Part shown: one piece after another, positions 9,038 through 18,434 of the stretch | Position numbering within the stretch: position 1 is the stretch's first letter | Layout: each line of letters begins with the position of its first letter | Assembly (NCBI GenBank): GCA_023451735.1 | Contig: JAEXYH010000050.1 | Location: forward strand, 1-64,000 | Direction of reading: 5' to 3' | Source of the DNA: Pseudomonadota bacterium | GTDB taxonomy: Bacteria > Pseudomonadota > Alphaproteobacteria > Rhizobiales > Rhizobiaceae | DNA: 64,000 nt | The notes under the pieces: generated by a model | What the model saw: the letters and a program-made list of their open reading frames with translations, nothing else | Told to the model about the DNA's origin: nothing | The model's database searches: none | Program-made: the position numbers and the translations under genes

Positions 9038-11212
9038 ATGAACAGAAATAAGACAATCGTGCAGCGGCTGGCAATCGAGCGGCTGACGCGCGTTCTGCTG
9101 GCAACGACCATTCTGGCGGGGTTGGCAACTGTGGCACAGGCACAGGATGGCAGCGACAGCCAGGCTAGCACGGAGCTGGCGCCGATCGTGCTGGAAGGTG
9201 CGACTTACGAGACAGAAGGCACGAACAGCTATACGACGAAGGAAATCAGCGTCGGGGACAAGGATACGCGCACTCTACGCGAAGTGCCGCAGTCGACCAC
9301 AGTCATGACGCGCGAACGTCTCGATGATGGCAATTTCTCTTCGCTCGATACCGTCATGCGCAAGACGCCGGGCGTCGTCGTTCTGACCAATGATAACGGC
9401 CGCTCCAGCCTCTATTCACGCGGCTTCGAATACGACACGCTTTATATGAACGGACTTTCGACGCCGGTTTCCTCCATCTATGGCACCCAGCCGGACATGG
9501 TTGTGGTCGATCACATCGAAATTCTGCGCGGCCCTTCAGGCCTCTTTGGCGGAGCAGGCGAACCAGCTGGCGCCGTCAACATGCGCCTCAAGCAGGCCTC
9601 TGACGAATACAGGGCCAGCATCAACACGATCATGAGTTCGTGGGACGGCAAGCGCATCGAAGGTGACGTGACCGGACCGCTGACCAAATCCGGCCGGGTG
9701 CGCGGTCGACTGGTCGGGGCACTTTCGACCAAGGACAGCTTCATCGATACCGTCGACAACAAGGTCGGCGTTATCTACGGCACGATACAGGCCGACATAA
9801 CGGACAATACAACGGCGACACTGAGCATCAACCATACCCGCCGTGACATCACACCCTTCAACGGTCTGCCGACGTTAAAGGACGGCACGCTGCTCGACCT
9901 GTCGCGTTCGACCTATACCGGTGCCGACTGGAACACTTTCGAAAACAATGTGACGCAATACATCACCGAACTCGAGCATCGTTTCGACGACGGTGGTCAC
10001 GCCAAGATTTCGGCGCTCTATTCGCATGTCGACGTCAATTTTCTTTACGCTTACGCATCAAGTGCAGCTTCGCCAACCGGGGATATATCTGCGACAGCCG
10101 GAGGCATCACTGGCGGAACGCGTTGGCTGGCGCGTGACTATCAACAGGATTCGGTCTCGCTCGACGCTCATATCAGCAAGCCGTTTGAATTGTTTGGTTT
10201 GGAAAATAACATAATCGCCGGCGTGGATTATCGGGGGTCGGATGACAGCCTGCGCACGGCAACTGGCCTGATCGCAGGGGCGCAGAATATCTACGACTGG
10301 AATACGAACATCGCCAAGCCGACCGTCACCTACGGTGACGCGGCTGAGACGGAAACTGATCAGTATGGTATCTATGGTCAATGGCGCATCAAGCCTCTCG
10401 ACAAGCTAACGCTGATCGGTGGCGGCCGCTTCAGCTGGTATGATGCCCAGTCCGGCGACAGTGAGGTCAAGGTCAATGGTGAGTTTACGCCTTACGCCGG
10501 CATCATCTATGACTTGACCGACCGTGTGTCGGCCTATGCCAGCTACACGGAGATCTTCCAGCCGCAGTCTGCTCTGGATGCCTCGAACAGCATCCTCGAT
10601 CCTCGCACCGGCGAGCAGTATGAGGTCGGCCTCAAGGCGGAACTGACCGACGATCTCAACGCCTCGCTTGCGTGGTTCGATCTGACCGACAAGAACCGCG
10701 CGGTCTCGGATCTGGATAACCTCGGCAAATATACGGCCTCCGGTGAAGCGCACATGCGCGGCATCGAGTTCGAAATCAATGGGGAAATCCTGCCCAATTG
10801 GGAGGCGATGGCCGGTTACACCTATACCGACACGAAGTTCAATAACACGGCCACCGCAGCAGGCTCGGAATTCTATACCCCTAAGCATATGGTGCAGCTC
10901 TTCACCAAATACACATTCGACGGCTCAGGCACGTGGACCGACGGCATCTTCGTTGGCGGTGGTGTGAAGCTGTTCTCTTCGTTCAAGAACGTCTCGCGCA
11001 CGGCAGCGGGTGGTGCGACCACCATCGAAGCTCCGGGCTACGGCGTGGTAGATCTGCAAGCTGGTTACAAGTTCAACGAAAATCTGACGGCCAGCTTGGC
11101 GGTCAACAACGTGTTCGACAAGAAATATTACGAGCGTGTCGGCGGCAGCTCAGTGTTCAACTTCTACGGCGAACCGCGCAATGTAGTCTTCAAGCTGAAC
11201 GCGACCTTCTGA
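9038..11212 (+). CDS. TonB-dependent siderophore receptor
   Basis: 724 residues, outer-membrane beta-barrel. A signal peptide ends near AQAQDG (about residue 37). The plug domain follows with VPQSTTVMTRERLDD, SLDTVMRKTPGVVV and VVVDHIEILRGPSGLFGG, all standard for siderophore receptors. The barrel has alternating aromatic strands and ends with a terminal phenylalanine (KLNATF). It brings a ferric siderophore into the periplasm for the FepB-like protein. The start at 9038 follows a GGGGG tract; the frame is open further upstream, but that part overlaps the regulator gene and has no signal-peptide character. Confidence 0.95.
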   Translation: MNRNKTIVQRLAIERLTRVLLATTILAGLATVAQAQDGSDSQASTELAPIVLEGATYETEGTNSYTTKEISVGDKDTRTLREVPQSTTVMTRERLDDGNFSSLDTVMRKTPGVVVLTNDNGRSSLYSRGFEYDTLYMNGLSTPVSSIYGTQPDMVVVDHIEILRGPSGLFGGAGEPAGAVNMRLKQASDEYRASINTIMSSWDGKRIEGDVTGPLTKSGRVRGRLVGALSTKDSFIDTVDNKVGVIYGTIQADITDNTTATLSINHTRRDITPFNGLPTLKDGTLLDLSRSTYTGADWNTFENNVTQYITELEHRFDDGGHAKISALYSHVDVNFLYAYASSAASPTGDISATAGGITGGTRWLARDYQQDSVSLDAHISKPFELFGLENNIIAGVDYRGSDDSLRTATGLIAGAQNIYDWNTNIAKPTVTYGDAAETETDQYGIYGQWRIKPLDKLTLIGGGRFSWYDAQSGDSEVKVNGEFTPYAGIIYDLTDRVSAYASYTEIFQPQSALDASNSILDPRTGEQYEVGLKAELTDDLNASLAWFDLTDKNRAVSDLDNLGKYTASGEAHMRGIEFEINGEILPNWEAMAGYTYTDTKFNNTATAAGSEFYTPKHMVQLFTKYTFDGSGTWTDGIFVGGGVKLFSSFKNVSRTAAGGATTIEAPGYGVVDLQAGYKFNENLTASLAVNNVFDKKYYERVGGSSVFNFYGEPRNVVFKLNATF

Positions 11213-11234
11213 TCGCGGCATCGACCAAATTTGT

Positions 11235-11274
11235 AAAAAGCGACTCGGAGCCTTCGTTCCGGGTCGCTTTTTTT
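11235..11274. terminator. Bidirectional intrinsic terminator
   Basis: AAAAAGCGAC and GTCGCTTTTT form a stem with A-run and T-run on both sides, right after the receptor stop and just before the convergent esterase stop. The form fits termination in both directions. Confidence 0.85.
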
Positions 11275-11280
11275 ATGTCA

Positions 11281-12147
11281 TCACTTTTCAGATGCAGCAT
11301 CCACCTCGCTGAAGGCCATTGCCTGCGCGCGCCGAACGCCATGCAGCAGCATGTCGAAGTGATCGTGATCGGCCGCGACCACCAGATCAACCTTCATCGC
11401 CGGATTGGCGCGCGCGATCAGGCTTGCGGCTTCCGTGATATTGTCGACCATGGCCCGACGTGAAAGGTGGTCCTGCCGTTCGGCCGGTAATGCATGCGTC
11501 GCATATTGCTCATCCTTGCCGACCGTGATGACGAGGCGTTCGGCCGCATTCGTGGTGGCATTGCGGCGCATCCGGCGCATTAGCAGAGCATCGCTGAACC
11601 ATAGTGACGGACTCGCTGCCCAGTATCGCTGGAAATGGCCGGGACAGTGCAGCAACGTGTTGAGGGTAAAGAGCCCACCATAGGAAAAGCCGAATAGTGT
11701 GTTCTTGTCGGAATCCAGAGGGTAAAGCGCGGAAAGGGCGGGGCGTAGCTCCTCCACGAGGAAATAGAGAAAATCCTCGGCGCCGCCGAAGGCCGTCGAG
11801 ACAATATCGCCAGTCTCCCGATCCGGCTGAGGCGTGTAGTTTCGCGATCGGGCAGGCGCATCGAAGGGCGCCCCCCCCGGAAAGCCAATTGCGACGGTGA
11901 AACCGACGGCTCCGTCCGCCGGCATCGTGGCTGCCGGAAATAACCCGTTAGCTGGCTTGCCGAAGACAAGTGGGAAGCTTGCGTCCCCGTCCAACATCCA
12001 GAGAACAGGATAACCGGCTTGTGGCGGTGAGCCGGAGGGGAGCCGGACAAGAATTCGATAGCGTTCACCTGTGCGTTGCGAGTGGATTTCGAAAGCGTGT
12101 GCCGCTGGCAGTTGAACCGGCTGCCATTCACTCATGCCTTGCATCAT
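11281..12147 (-). CDS. Alpha/beta-hydrolase, siderophore esterase (Fes/IroE-like)
   Basis: About 288 residues from the ATG-ATG at 12147. The nucleophile elbow GFSYGG follows DSDKNTLFGF; other family stretches are YPVLWMLDGDASF, the oxyanion-region GFPGGAPFD, and a C-terminal ADHDHFDMLLHG that can supply the catalytic histidine. Enzymes of this type hydrolyse the ester backbone of catecholate siderophores such as enterobactin to free the iron. No signal peptide is seen, which suggests cytoplasmic action as for Fes. It converges on the receptor gene and completes the uptake locus. Confidence 0.85.
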   Translation of the reverse strand: MMQGMSEWQPVQLPAAHAFEIHSQRTGERYRILVRLPSGSPPQAGYPVLWMLDGDASFPLVFGKPANGLFPAATMPADGAVGFTVAIGFPGGAPFDAPARSRNYTPQPDRETGDIVSTAFGGAEDFLYFLVEELRPALSALYPLDSDKNTLFGFSYGGLFTLNTLLHCPGHFQRYWAASPSLWFSDALLMRRMRRNATTNAAERLVITVGKDEQYATHALPAERQDHLSRRAMVDNITEAASLIARANPAMKVDLVVAADHDHFDMLLHGVRRAQAMAFSEVDAASEK

Positions 12148-12449
12148 AGCGATCGTTTTCGTCCGGTAAGGTGTTACGGAGCCGCTTGGCAGAAAACAGT
12201 TTGGCCAAGAGGAATTTAAGCGAAATCTATCAGAGATCAGCGCGTTATGGTACTTGTCCGTTTCCGCGGAAATATGTGTTCCACATCGAATCTCCGTGAA
12301 GCTGCATCTAACTCTTGACGCTGGCATAGAGGCTTGCGGAATGGCTGCGTACCAAGGCGGAGCCGGAGAAGCGGCTGGCGCTGTCGATCAAGCGATCCGG
12401 ACGGACGGTTCAATCCCGGCAAGCCTGCAGATTCGCATAGAGGTGCGGT

Positions 12450-13356
12450 ATGAGCACTAAATCCGAAGCCTAAGATTACATTATCGTCGGTGAAGGCAAT
12501 GCCGGCTGCGTGCTTGCCAACCGACTGACAGAATCCGGTCTTCATAGCGCGGGTCAATGGATCAGAACGGAGCTTCCGCGCTCAGGGTGATCCTTGCAGC
12601 CGGAGCTGCTCAGACCCCGCAATTGATGGAGCTTTCGGGTATTGGCAGCCCGGAAATTCTTCGCAAGCTGGGTATCGACGTAAACCACGCGCTCCCGGGC
12701 CTGGGCGAAAATTATCAAGGGCGCCCGCGCGCTATGCTGCGACCCGGCAAGGTATCCTCACACTTGGGACGGGACTGGTGCACGGCTTCGTCCGGACCCG
12801 TGAAGGAATGGAGGGGCCGGATGTCCAATTTTTCTTCATGTATGCCAGCTATGCAAACGCTGCGGAACGCATCCTTGATCGATATCCGGGCATGACGATC
12901 GGCGTCACGTAATTGCGGCCTCAGTCGCGAGGCTCGATCCATGCCGCTTCGCCCGATCCTCATGTCGGGCCAGTCATTCGGCCGAACTTTCTCGCCGCTG
13001 AGGAGGACCGTCGTACATTGGTTGAGGGCATGAAGATCGCCCGTCATATCGTCAACCAGCCAGCGATGGAGGCTTTTCATGCGAATGAAACCAGTCCCGG
13101 CGATTGCCGCAGTGACAACGATTGGTTGGCATTTGCCCGCGCAAACGGCCAGACGATCTACCACATCTGCGGTACGTGCCGAATGGGCCGTGATCCGAGT
13201 GCTGTTGCTGAACCGAACCTAAAGGTCAAAGGTATCGCCAATCTCCGGATAGTCGACGCCTCGATCATGCCGACCATGGTATCTGGCAACACTCAGGCGG
13301 CGGTCTTCATGATCGCAGAGAAGGGAGCAGATTTGATCCTGTCCGAGTCCTCATAA
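12450..13356 (+). pseudogene. Broken GMC-family oxidoreductase (choline/alcohol dehydrogenase type)
   Basis: The start reads MSTKSEA, then an in-frame TAA at 12471, then DYIIVGEGNAGCVLANRL, which is a GMC FAD-binding N-terminus. It jumps soon after to ALRVILAAGAAQTPQLMELSGIG, so a large middle section is deleted. Further stops and a frame change follow (ending near 12895), and the C-terminal domain resumes around 12920 with IYHICGTCRMG and GNTQAAVFMIAEKGADLIL. With a nonsense codon, an internal deletion and a frameshift it cannot make a working enzyme. It is related to the intact GMC gene at 48883-50496. Confidence 0.85.
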
Positions 13357-13516
13357 GAAAGAACGTGCGATCATACCATTCTCAAGCATCGAGTTTTTGT
13401 GTGCTCACTCGCGACATCGATTTGTCCGCTCCGTAGCTTCAGCCTGTGCTGCTCCACCCAAATTTGCAAAACCGGGTGCGAGCCTGGATTGGATCGCGCT
13501 ACGATCCGCTAAATCA

Positions 13517-13900
13517 TCAATGCTGACGACGCGGCGTCGATACTTTCTCAGTAGCGGTTCCGTGCATGGTTGCTTCCAGGGAAAGAATCTCGTCGGTCGA
13601 AAGTAAATTCTCCTGTCCACGAGGAGCCAGCAGGCCTTTTAACTGAAGATCGATATAGCGCAGGCAGCATACCCGCAAAAAAGACGTGAAGTTTCCAAGA
13701 TCGTGCCCCTCGTCAATCGACTCGTTATAGAGTTGGTGCAGGAGTTGAGGAACGTTCATGTCGTCCTTGGAGGCGATTTCCTCAAGGACGGTCCAGAACA
13801 TGGTTTCCAGGCGAACGCTGGTCACCATACCGTCCATGCGGATGGAGCGGGTCTGGCTCTCCCAAAGGTGAGAGTTCGCGCCGATGAATAATCTGCACAT
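13517..13900 (-). CDS. Ribbon-helix-helix domain protein
   Basis: 127 residues. The opening MCRLFIGANSHLWESQTRSI and MVTSVRLETMFWTVLEEIA match the family of small proteins with an arylsulfate-sulfotransferase-associated ribbon-helix-helix domain (COG4321 type), in which MVTSVRLE is the DNA-contacting strand. It probably is a DNA-binding protein, but its targets are unknown. It follows the GMC dehydrogenase gene on the same strand, beyond a hairpin, so it likely has its own promoter. Confidence 0.75.
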   Translation of the reverse strand: MCRLFIGANSHLWESQTRSIRMDGMVTSVRLETMFWTVLEEIASKDDMNVPQLLHQLYNESIDEGHDLGNFTSFLRVCCLRYIDLQLKGLLAPRGQENLLSTDEILSLEATMHGTATEKVSTPRRQH

Positions 13901-13957
13901 GAAAATCCTCCTGCCTGCTCCTCGTCACAACGATATCACAGTGCGCCGATCGGGAAA

Positions 13958-13978
13958 GGGGCCGCAATTCGCGGCCCC
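13958..13978 (-). terminator. GC-rich hairpin after the GMC dehydrogenase operon
   Basis: GGGGCCGC and GCGGCCCC form a perfect 8-bp stem with a 5-base loop, 20 bases past the stop of the minus-strand dehydrogenase. On that strand the stem is followed by TTT, so it is a plausible if weak intrinsic terminator. Confidence 0.65.
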
Positions 13979-13998
13979 TATTGGCACAAATTCCGAAT

Positions 13999-15564
13999 TT
14001 AAAGGTTGCCACTCTTCAATTCGCCAGCAATGTGTTCGGCTTGCCGTATGGCAAGCGCAACGATCGTAAGTGTCGGATTGGCGGCCGCGCCGGTCGTCAT
14101 CACGGAGCCGTCCGAGATGAACAGGTTCGGTACGTCGTGGGCCTTGCCCCAGCCGTCCACGACGCCATCCTCTGCCTTTTCGCTCATGCGGCATGTGCCC
14201 AGATTGTGGGTGGAAGGGTAGGGGGGCGTTCGGTGGGAATCGGTCGCGCCGACCGCGGCGTAAAGCTTCTGGGCGTGCTCGTAGGCATAGTTCCGCATGG
14301 CCACGTCGTTCTTGTGGTCATCGAAATGTACGTTCGGAGCCGCTAGTCCCCATTGGTCCTTGACTGTGTCGGATAGAGTGATGCGGTTACTCGCCTGCGG
14401 CATATCCTCTCCGACGATCCACATGCCTGCCGTCCTGTCATAGGCATCCATGATCTCGGCGAAATCAGGCCCCCAAGCACCCGGCTCGGCAAAGGCTGCC
14501 AGAAAGGATGGTCCGAGCGACAGTGTCTCCATATAATAACCACCGACGAAGCCGCGGTCCGGCTTGTGGATCGCCTCGTCGGCAATGATACCGGCCATGG
14601 TTTCACCGCGGAACATATGAACCGGCTTGTCGAAACGCGCATAGACCGAGCCAGTCAGGTGACGCATATAGTTACGGCCTACCTGATCGGAGCTATTGGC
14701 AAGTCCCTTGGGGAACCGGTTGCTTTCGCTGAGAAGTAGAAGCCGTGCTGTCTCGATGGAGTTGCCCGCCACGCAGACGATTTGGGCTGCCTGCTCATGT
14801 AACATGCCGTTCTTGTCTGCATAGACCACGGTATCGACTCTGCCGGACGCATCGTGGGTGATGCGCACGACGTGACTTTCTGGGCGCAGGTCCAGAAGAC
14901 CGGTTTCCAAAGCCCGCGGTATTTCTCGGACGAGAATGCTCCACTTGGCCTTGCTCTTGTCACCCTGGAAGTTGAACCCGTCTTGGATCGAGGCGGGACG
15001 GCCGTCGTAAGGCTCGGCGTTCGTCGCATATGGACCAGTTGCGTAAAGCTTGTAGCCGACCCGTTCGGCGCCGTTTGCAAAGACCTTGTAATTGTTGTTG
15101 GCCGGCAATGCCGGGCGTCCATGGCGATGGGTCGATCCCATCGCGATTTCGGCCTTGTCGTAATAAGGCGCCAGATCTTCGAGCGTGATCGGCCAGTCCA
15201 GGAGCGTTGCGCCTTCGACATTGCCGTAGGTCGTGCGCGCCTTGAACTCATAGTCCTTGAAACGGGGCGTTGCGCCGGACCAATGGGTCGTCGTACCGCC
15301 GACGGCCTTGACGATCCATGCCGGCAGACCTGGAAAATCCTTGGCGATCCGCCATGAACCGCTGGTGGTGCGTGGATCGAGCCAGGCCATCTGCTTGAAG
15401 GCTTCCCACTCGTTGTTTTGGTAGTCTTCGTTTTTCAGATGGGCGCCAGCCTCGAGAAGAACGCAAGCAATGCCGGCCTTGGTCAGCTCGTAAGCCAGCG
15501 TTCCGCCGCCCGCGCCGGAGCCGATGATGACGACGGCCTTCTCATCCTTTGCAATCTGTTTCAT
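13999..15564 (-). CDS. GMC-family FAD sugar dehydrogenase, catalytic subunit
   Basis: 521 residues. The FAD Rossmann motif VVIIGSGAGGGTLAYEL is at 11-27, AVGGTTTHWSGATPRF follows, and the C-terminal part has STHNLGTCRMS and the substrate-domain SVMTTGAAANPTLTIVALA. This matches the catalytic subunit of gluconate 2-dehydrogenase and of glucoside 3-dehydrogenase rather than choline dehydrogenase. It has no export signal; its start overlaps by ATGA the gene for a small signal-bearing subunit, which could carry it out as a hitch-hiker. No cytochrome c subunit gene is adjacent. The sugar substrate is not known. Confidence 0.88.
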   Translation of the reverse strand: MKQIAKDEKAVVIIGSGAGGGTLAYELTKAGIACVLLEAGAHLKNEDYQNNEWEAFKQMAWLDPRTTSGSWRIAKDFPGLPAWIVKAVGGTTTHWSGATPRFKDYEFKARTTYGNVEGATLLDWPITLEDLAPYYDKAEIAMGSTHRHGRPALPANNNYKVFANGAERVGYKLYATGPYATNAEPYDGRPASIQDGFNFQGDKSKAKWSILVREIPRALETGLLDLRPESHVVRITHDASGRVDTVVYADKNGMLHEQAAQIVCVAGNSIETARLLLLSESNRFPKGLANSSDQVGRNYMRHLTGSVYARFDKPVHMFRGETMAGIIADEAIHKPDRGFVGGYYMETLSLGPSFLAAFAEPGAWGPDFAEIMDAYDRTAGMWIVGEDMPQASNRITLSDTVKDQWGLAAPNVHFDDHKNDVAMRNYAYEHAQKLYAAVGATDSHRTPPYPSTHNLGTCRMSEKAEDGVVDGWGKAHDVPNLFISDGSVMTTGAAANPTLTIVALAIRQAEHIAGELKSGNL

Positions 15565-16082
15565 TGACCTGCCTCCGTGTATTCCTCAATGCGCGGTTCC
15601 GGCAGCCAGGTGAGATCATTGAATCCCCTGTTGACATAGCCGCCCTTGTCGAAGCTCGGCCCCTCGTAACCGAGTAGACCCCAAACCTCGGGGTCATCGT
15701 AAAGAGTGGTGACGGTCGTACCTTTGACCAGCTTGAAGAAATCGGTATCCTCAATGGCCTTCAGCCTCTCAAGAGCGGCCTTGTCATCAAGATCGCTGAA
15801 ACCGTTCGATTGCATTTCCTGCAGTGCCGCCGCGAAAGCTACCTTTTCGGCAGGCGTCTTGCCGGCTGCGGCCAGAACGGCATCGGCTGTGCGCTGATAG
15901 GGACCATCCCCGAAACGCTTGTGCGGAAACATCACGCGGATCATACGCACCAAGGTCTTATAGCTCGCTTGATCCCTTTCAGGTTCGAGCGGCAGCTTGG
16001 CAAAAGCTACCTTTGCGATCGACGATCCCATTACAGCCGCCGTCGCGCTGCCGATCAGCAGCCGTCTTTTTGTGGTTCTCAT
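15561..16082 (-). CDS. Gluconate 2-dehydrogenase subunit 3 family protein
   Basis: 173 residues. The N-terminus MRTTKRRLLIGSATAAVMG is a Tat-type signal (KRR followed by hydrophobic stretch, cleavage near AFA). The body, with TLVRMIRVMFPHKRFGDGPY and TTLYDDPEVWGLLGYEGPS, is the small-subunit domain paired with GMC sugar dehydrogenases; GYxGPSxxxGGYVNRG is conserved. It probably guides the partner through the Tat system and stabilises it. Coupled to the catalytic gene by a 4-base overlap and 40 bases after glyoxalase I. Confidence 0.85.
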   Translation of the reverse strand: MRTTKRRLLIGSATAAVMGSSIAKVAFAKLPLEPERDQASYKTLVRMIRVMFPHKRFGDGPYQRTADAVLAAAGKTPAEKVAFAAALQEMQSNGFSDLDDKAALERLKAIEDTDFFKLVKGTTVTTLYDDPEVWGLLGYEGPSFDKGGYVNRGFNDLTWLPEPRIEEYTEAGQ

Positions 16083-16122
16083 GGTTCTCCTCCCCTAATG
16101 AAAACGATATTTCAGTTCGTCG

Positions 16123-16518
16123 TCAGCGAAATCTTCCTTGTTTCTGTATGACTTCTATCTGGTATCCGTCCGGGTCCTGGACGAAGAAAAACCGGGCCAG
16201 CTTGCGGCCGTCATGCTGAAAGTCGATCAGTTTGCGCGGGGAAAGGCCGGCCTCCTCAAACCGGGCATGTTCGGCATCGACATCGTCCACAACGAAGGCA
16301 GAATGGCCATAGCCATCACCCACTTCGTAGGGTTCCTTCCGGTCCTTGTTTATCGTCAGTTCCAGTTCGAACGTGTTTTCCGCATTGGACAGATAGACAA
16401 GGGTGAAGCCCTCAAAATCAAGCCGCTCCGCGACCTTCAATCCAAACGCGCGCTCATAAAAACCAGTCGCCCGGGTTTCATCGAGCACCCGGATCATGCT
16501 GTGGACGAATTTCGCCAT
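16123..16518 (-). CDS. gloA: Lactoylglutathione lyase (glyoxalase I)
   Basis: 131 residues from MAKFVHSMIRVLDE. It has the two-repeat glyoxalase fold: FYERAFGLKVAERLDFEGFTLVYL in the first half and GYGHSAFVVDDVDAEHARFE and FFVQDPDGYQIEVIQ in the second. Metal ligands are expected in H-S-M-I-R (His7 or so), the FELELT glutamate, GHSAF histidine and YQIEVI glutamate. It isomerises the methylglyoxal-glutathione adduct to S-lactoylglutathione. AGGAG motifs precede both this ATG and one five codons upstream. Divergent from D-lactate dehydrogenase, the consumer of the pathway's end product. Confidence 0.9.
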   Translation of the reverse strand: MAKFVHSMIRVLDETRATGFYERAFGLKVAERLDFEGFTLVYLSNAENTFELELTINKDRKEPYEVGDGYGHSAFVVDDVDAEHARFEEAGLSPRKLIDFQHDGRKLARFFFVQDPDGYQIEVIQKQGRFR

Positions 16519-16670
16519 GCTCCTCCCTCTCATCTCTCCTCGATGAACTATAGAGATGGAAAAGAAGGGCGGGTATTATTCTGCTACTACCTCCGCAATT
16601 TTGCCAGAGGTTATGGTCGCTTTAGAAAAAGCGATCTTGACTCGCCATATTTTCTGCCTTGGGAGGGGAC

Positions 16671-18410
16671 ATGAACAACGACGTCTTGATACGAACGGTA
16701 GCCGGTATCGTCGGTTCGCGACACTGCCTGACCGGAGCGCGACAGACGGAGCGTTTTCGCAAGGGGTTTAGGTCGGGGGAGGGCGAAGCGATCCTGGTCG
16801 CGATCCCCGGCAGTCTCCTGGAAATGTGGAGAGTGCTGCAGGCAGCGGTTGCTGCCGATTGCATCGTCATTCTGCAGGCGGCGAATACCGGCTTGACGGA
16901 GGGCTCGACCCCGAAAGGCCGCTATGATCGTGATGTCGTCATCATCTCCACCCTCCGGCTCGACAAAATACACGTGCTGGATGAAGGGCGTCAGATCGTC
17001 AGCCATGCAGGCGGCACATTGTTCCGGCTGGAGAAGCTTCTCGCGGTCTATGGCCGTCAGCCACATTCAGTGATCGGCTCCTCCTGCATTGGAGCGTCGA
17101 TCGTCGGCGGCGTCTGCAACAATTCCGGAGGATCGCTCGTTCGACGTGGTCCGGTTTATACTGAACTTTCTCTTTTTGCAGAAAAGACGGAAGCAGGCGA
17201 ACTCCGGCTCGTCAACCATCTCGGCATTGATCTTGGTGCTTCACCCGAAGAGATGCTTGAAACCCTGGACAGTGGCCATCTCGATCGGTCTCTGATCATC
17301 AAGGGCCAGGGCCGCGCCTCTGATGAAGGTTATGCGTCGCGCGTGCGGGATGTGGATGCTTCAACGCCAGCACGGTTCAACGCGGATTCCCGCAATCTGT
17401 TCGAAGCCTCTGGATCTGCCGGAAAGGTCGCCGTCTTCGCCGTACGGCTGGACACGTTTCCGGTCGATGCTGATACGCGCGTCTATTATGTGGGCACAAA
17501 TGACACCGTCTCGTTAACGGGGCTTCGGCGTAGCCTGCTGACCGGGTTCTCCGAATTGCCGATCAGCGGCGAATATCTGCATCGGGATTGCTTCGACGTG
17601 ACGCGGCGCTACGGCAAGGATACTCTGCTGATGATCGACCGGTGGGGGACCGATCGGTTGCCAACCTTCTTCGCGCTTAAGGGAGCGATGGATGCGTGGC
17701 TAGCGAAGGCATCGTTCCTTCCCAAGAACCTCGCGGATCGGCTCCTTCAACGGCTCGCCGATCTCCTGCCCGAAGCGCTGCCCGATCGAATCCTTGCCTA
17801 TCGCGAGGCTTTCGAGCATCACCTCATATTGAAGATCCCGGCATATATGGCAGAGGATGTGGAGCAGGTGCTGAACAGCAATGTCGGCTCCAGTTCCTGG
17901 TTTCTTTGCGATGCTGAAGAAAGCAAGAAGGCGATGCTTCATCGGTTTGCCGCGGCAGGCGCCGCGATCCGCTACGCTGTGGTTCATGCTCGTCCGCGCG
18001 AGGATGTCCTGGCGCTTGATATCGCACTGCGTCGCAACGATGCCGAATGGTTCGAACGGCTACCACCCGAGATCGACCTGCAGATCGAAAAGAAACTCTA
18101 TTACGGGCACTTCCTTTGCCATGTCCTCCATCAGGATTACATCGTCAAATCCGGCACCAACGTAAAACGGCTCAAGGAAATGATGCTGCAGCGGCTCGAT
18201 GAGCGTGGTGCGGAATATCCGGCCGAGCACAATGTCGGGCATATCTATCGTGCTAAGCCCGAATTGGCGAAGCATTACAGGTCGCTGGACCCGACCAATA
18301 GTTTCAACCCCGGTATCGGGCACACCTCCCGCAATCGATATTATCGAGAGAGCTGCCAATGCAGCGATGGCGCGCAGTCCGCAGCATATCAAGCTTTATC
18401 GTGCGATTGA
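16671..18410 (+). CDS. dld: Quinone-dependent D-lactate dehydrogenase
   Basis: 579 residues, close to E. coli Dld (571). It begins in the FAD-binding PCMH region (IVGSRHCLTGARQTERFRKG, ILQAANTGLTEGSTP, VIGSSCIGASIVGGVCNNSGG), followed by the membrane-binding and C-terminal caps (AEHNVGHIYRAKPEL, YRSLDPTNSFNPGIG). As a peripheral inner-membrane flavoenzyme it oxidises D-lactate to pyruvate and passes electrons to quinone. Start at the ATG at 16671, preceded by GGGAGGGG. Facing away from gloA, so D-lactate made through the glyoxalase route would be its substrate. Confidence 0.93.
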   Translation: MNNDVLIRTVAGIVGSRHCLTGARQTERFRKGFRSGEGEAILVAIPGSLLEMWRVLQAAVAADCIVILQAANTGLTEGSTPKGRYDRDVVIISTLRLDKIHVLDEGRQIVSHAGGTLFRLEKLLAVYGRQPHSVIGSSCIGASIVGGVCNNSGGSLVRRGPVYTELSLFAEKTEAGELRLVNHLGIDLGASPEEMLETLDSGHLDRSLIIKGQGRASDEGYASRVRDVDASTPARFNADSRNLFEASGSAGKVAVFAVRLDTFPVDADTRVYYVGTNDTVSLTGLRRSLLTGFSELPISGEYLHRDCFDVTRRYGKDTLLMIDRWGTDRLPTFFALKGAMDAWLAKASFLPKNLADRLLQRLADLLPEALPDRILAYREAFEHHLILKIPAYMAEDVEQVLNSNVGSSSWFLCDAEESKKAMLHRFAAAGAAIRYAVVHARPREDVLALDIALRRNDAEWFERLPPEIDLQIEKKLYYGHFLCHVLHQDYIVKSGTNVKRLKEMMLQRLDERGAEYPAEHNVGHIYRAKPELAKHYRSLDPTNSFNPGIGHTSRNRYYRESCQCSDGAQSAAYQALSCD

Positions 18411-18434
18411 CAGGTGTCCTGTCGGGCGCTCAAT

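Noticed and set aside
12237..12557. 106-codon minus-strand frame upstream of the esterase
   Set aside because: Overlaps the start of the GMC pseudogene, no family features or convincing start.
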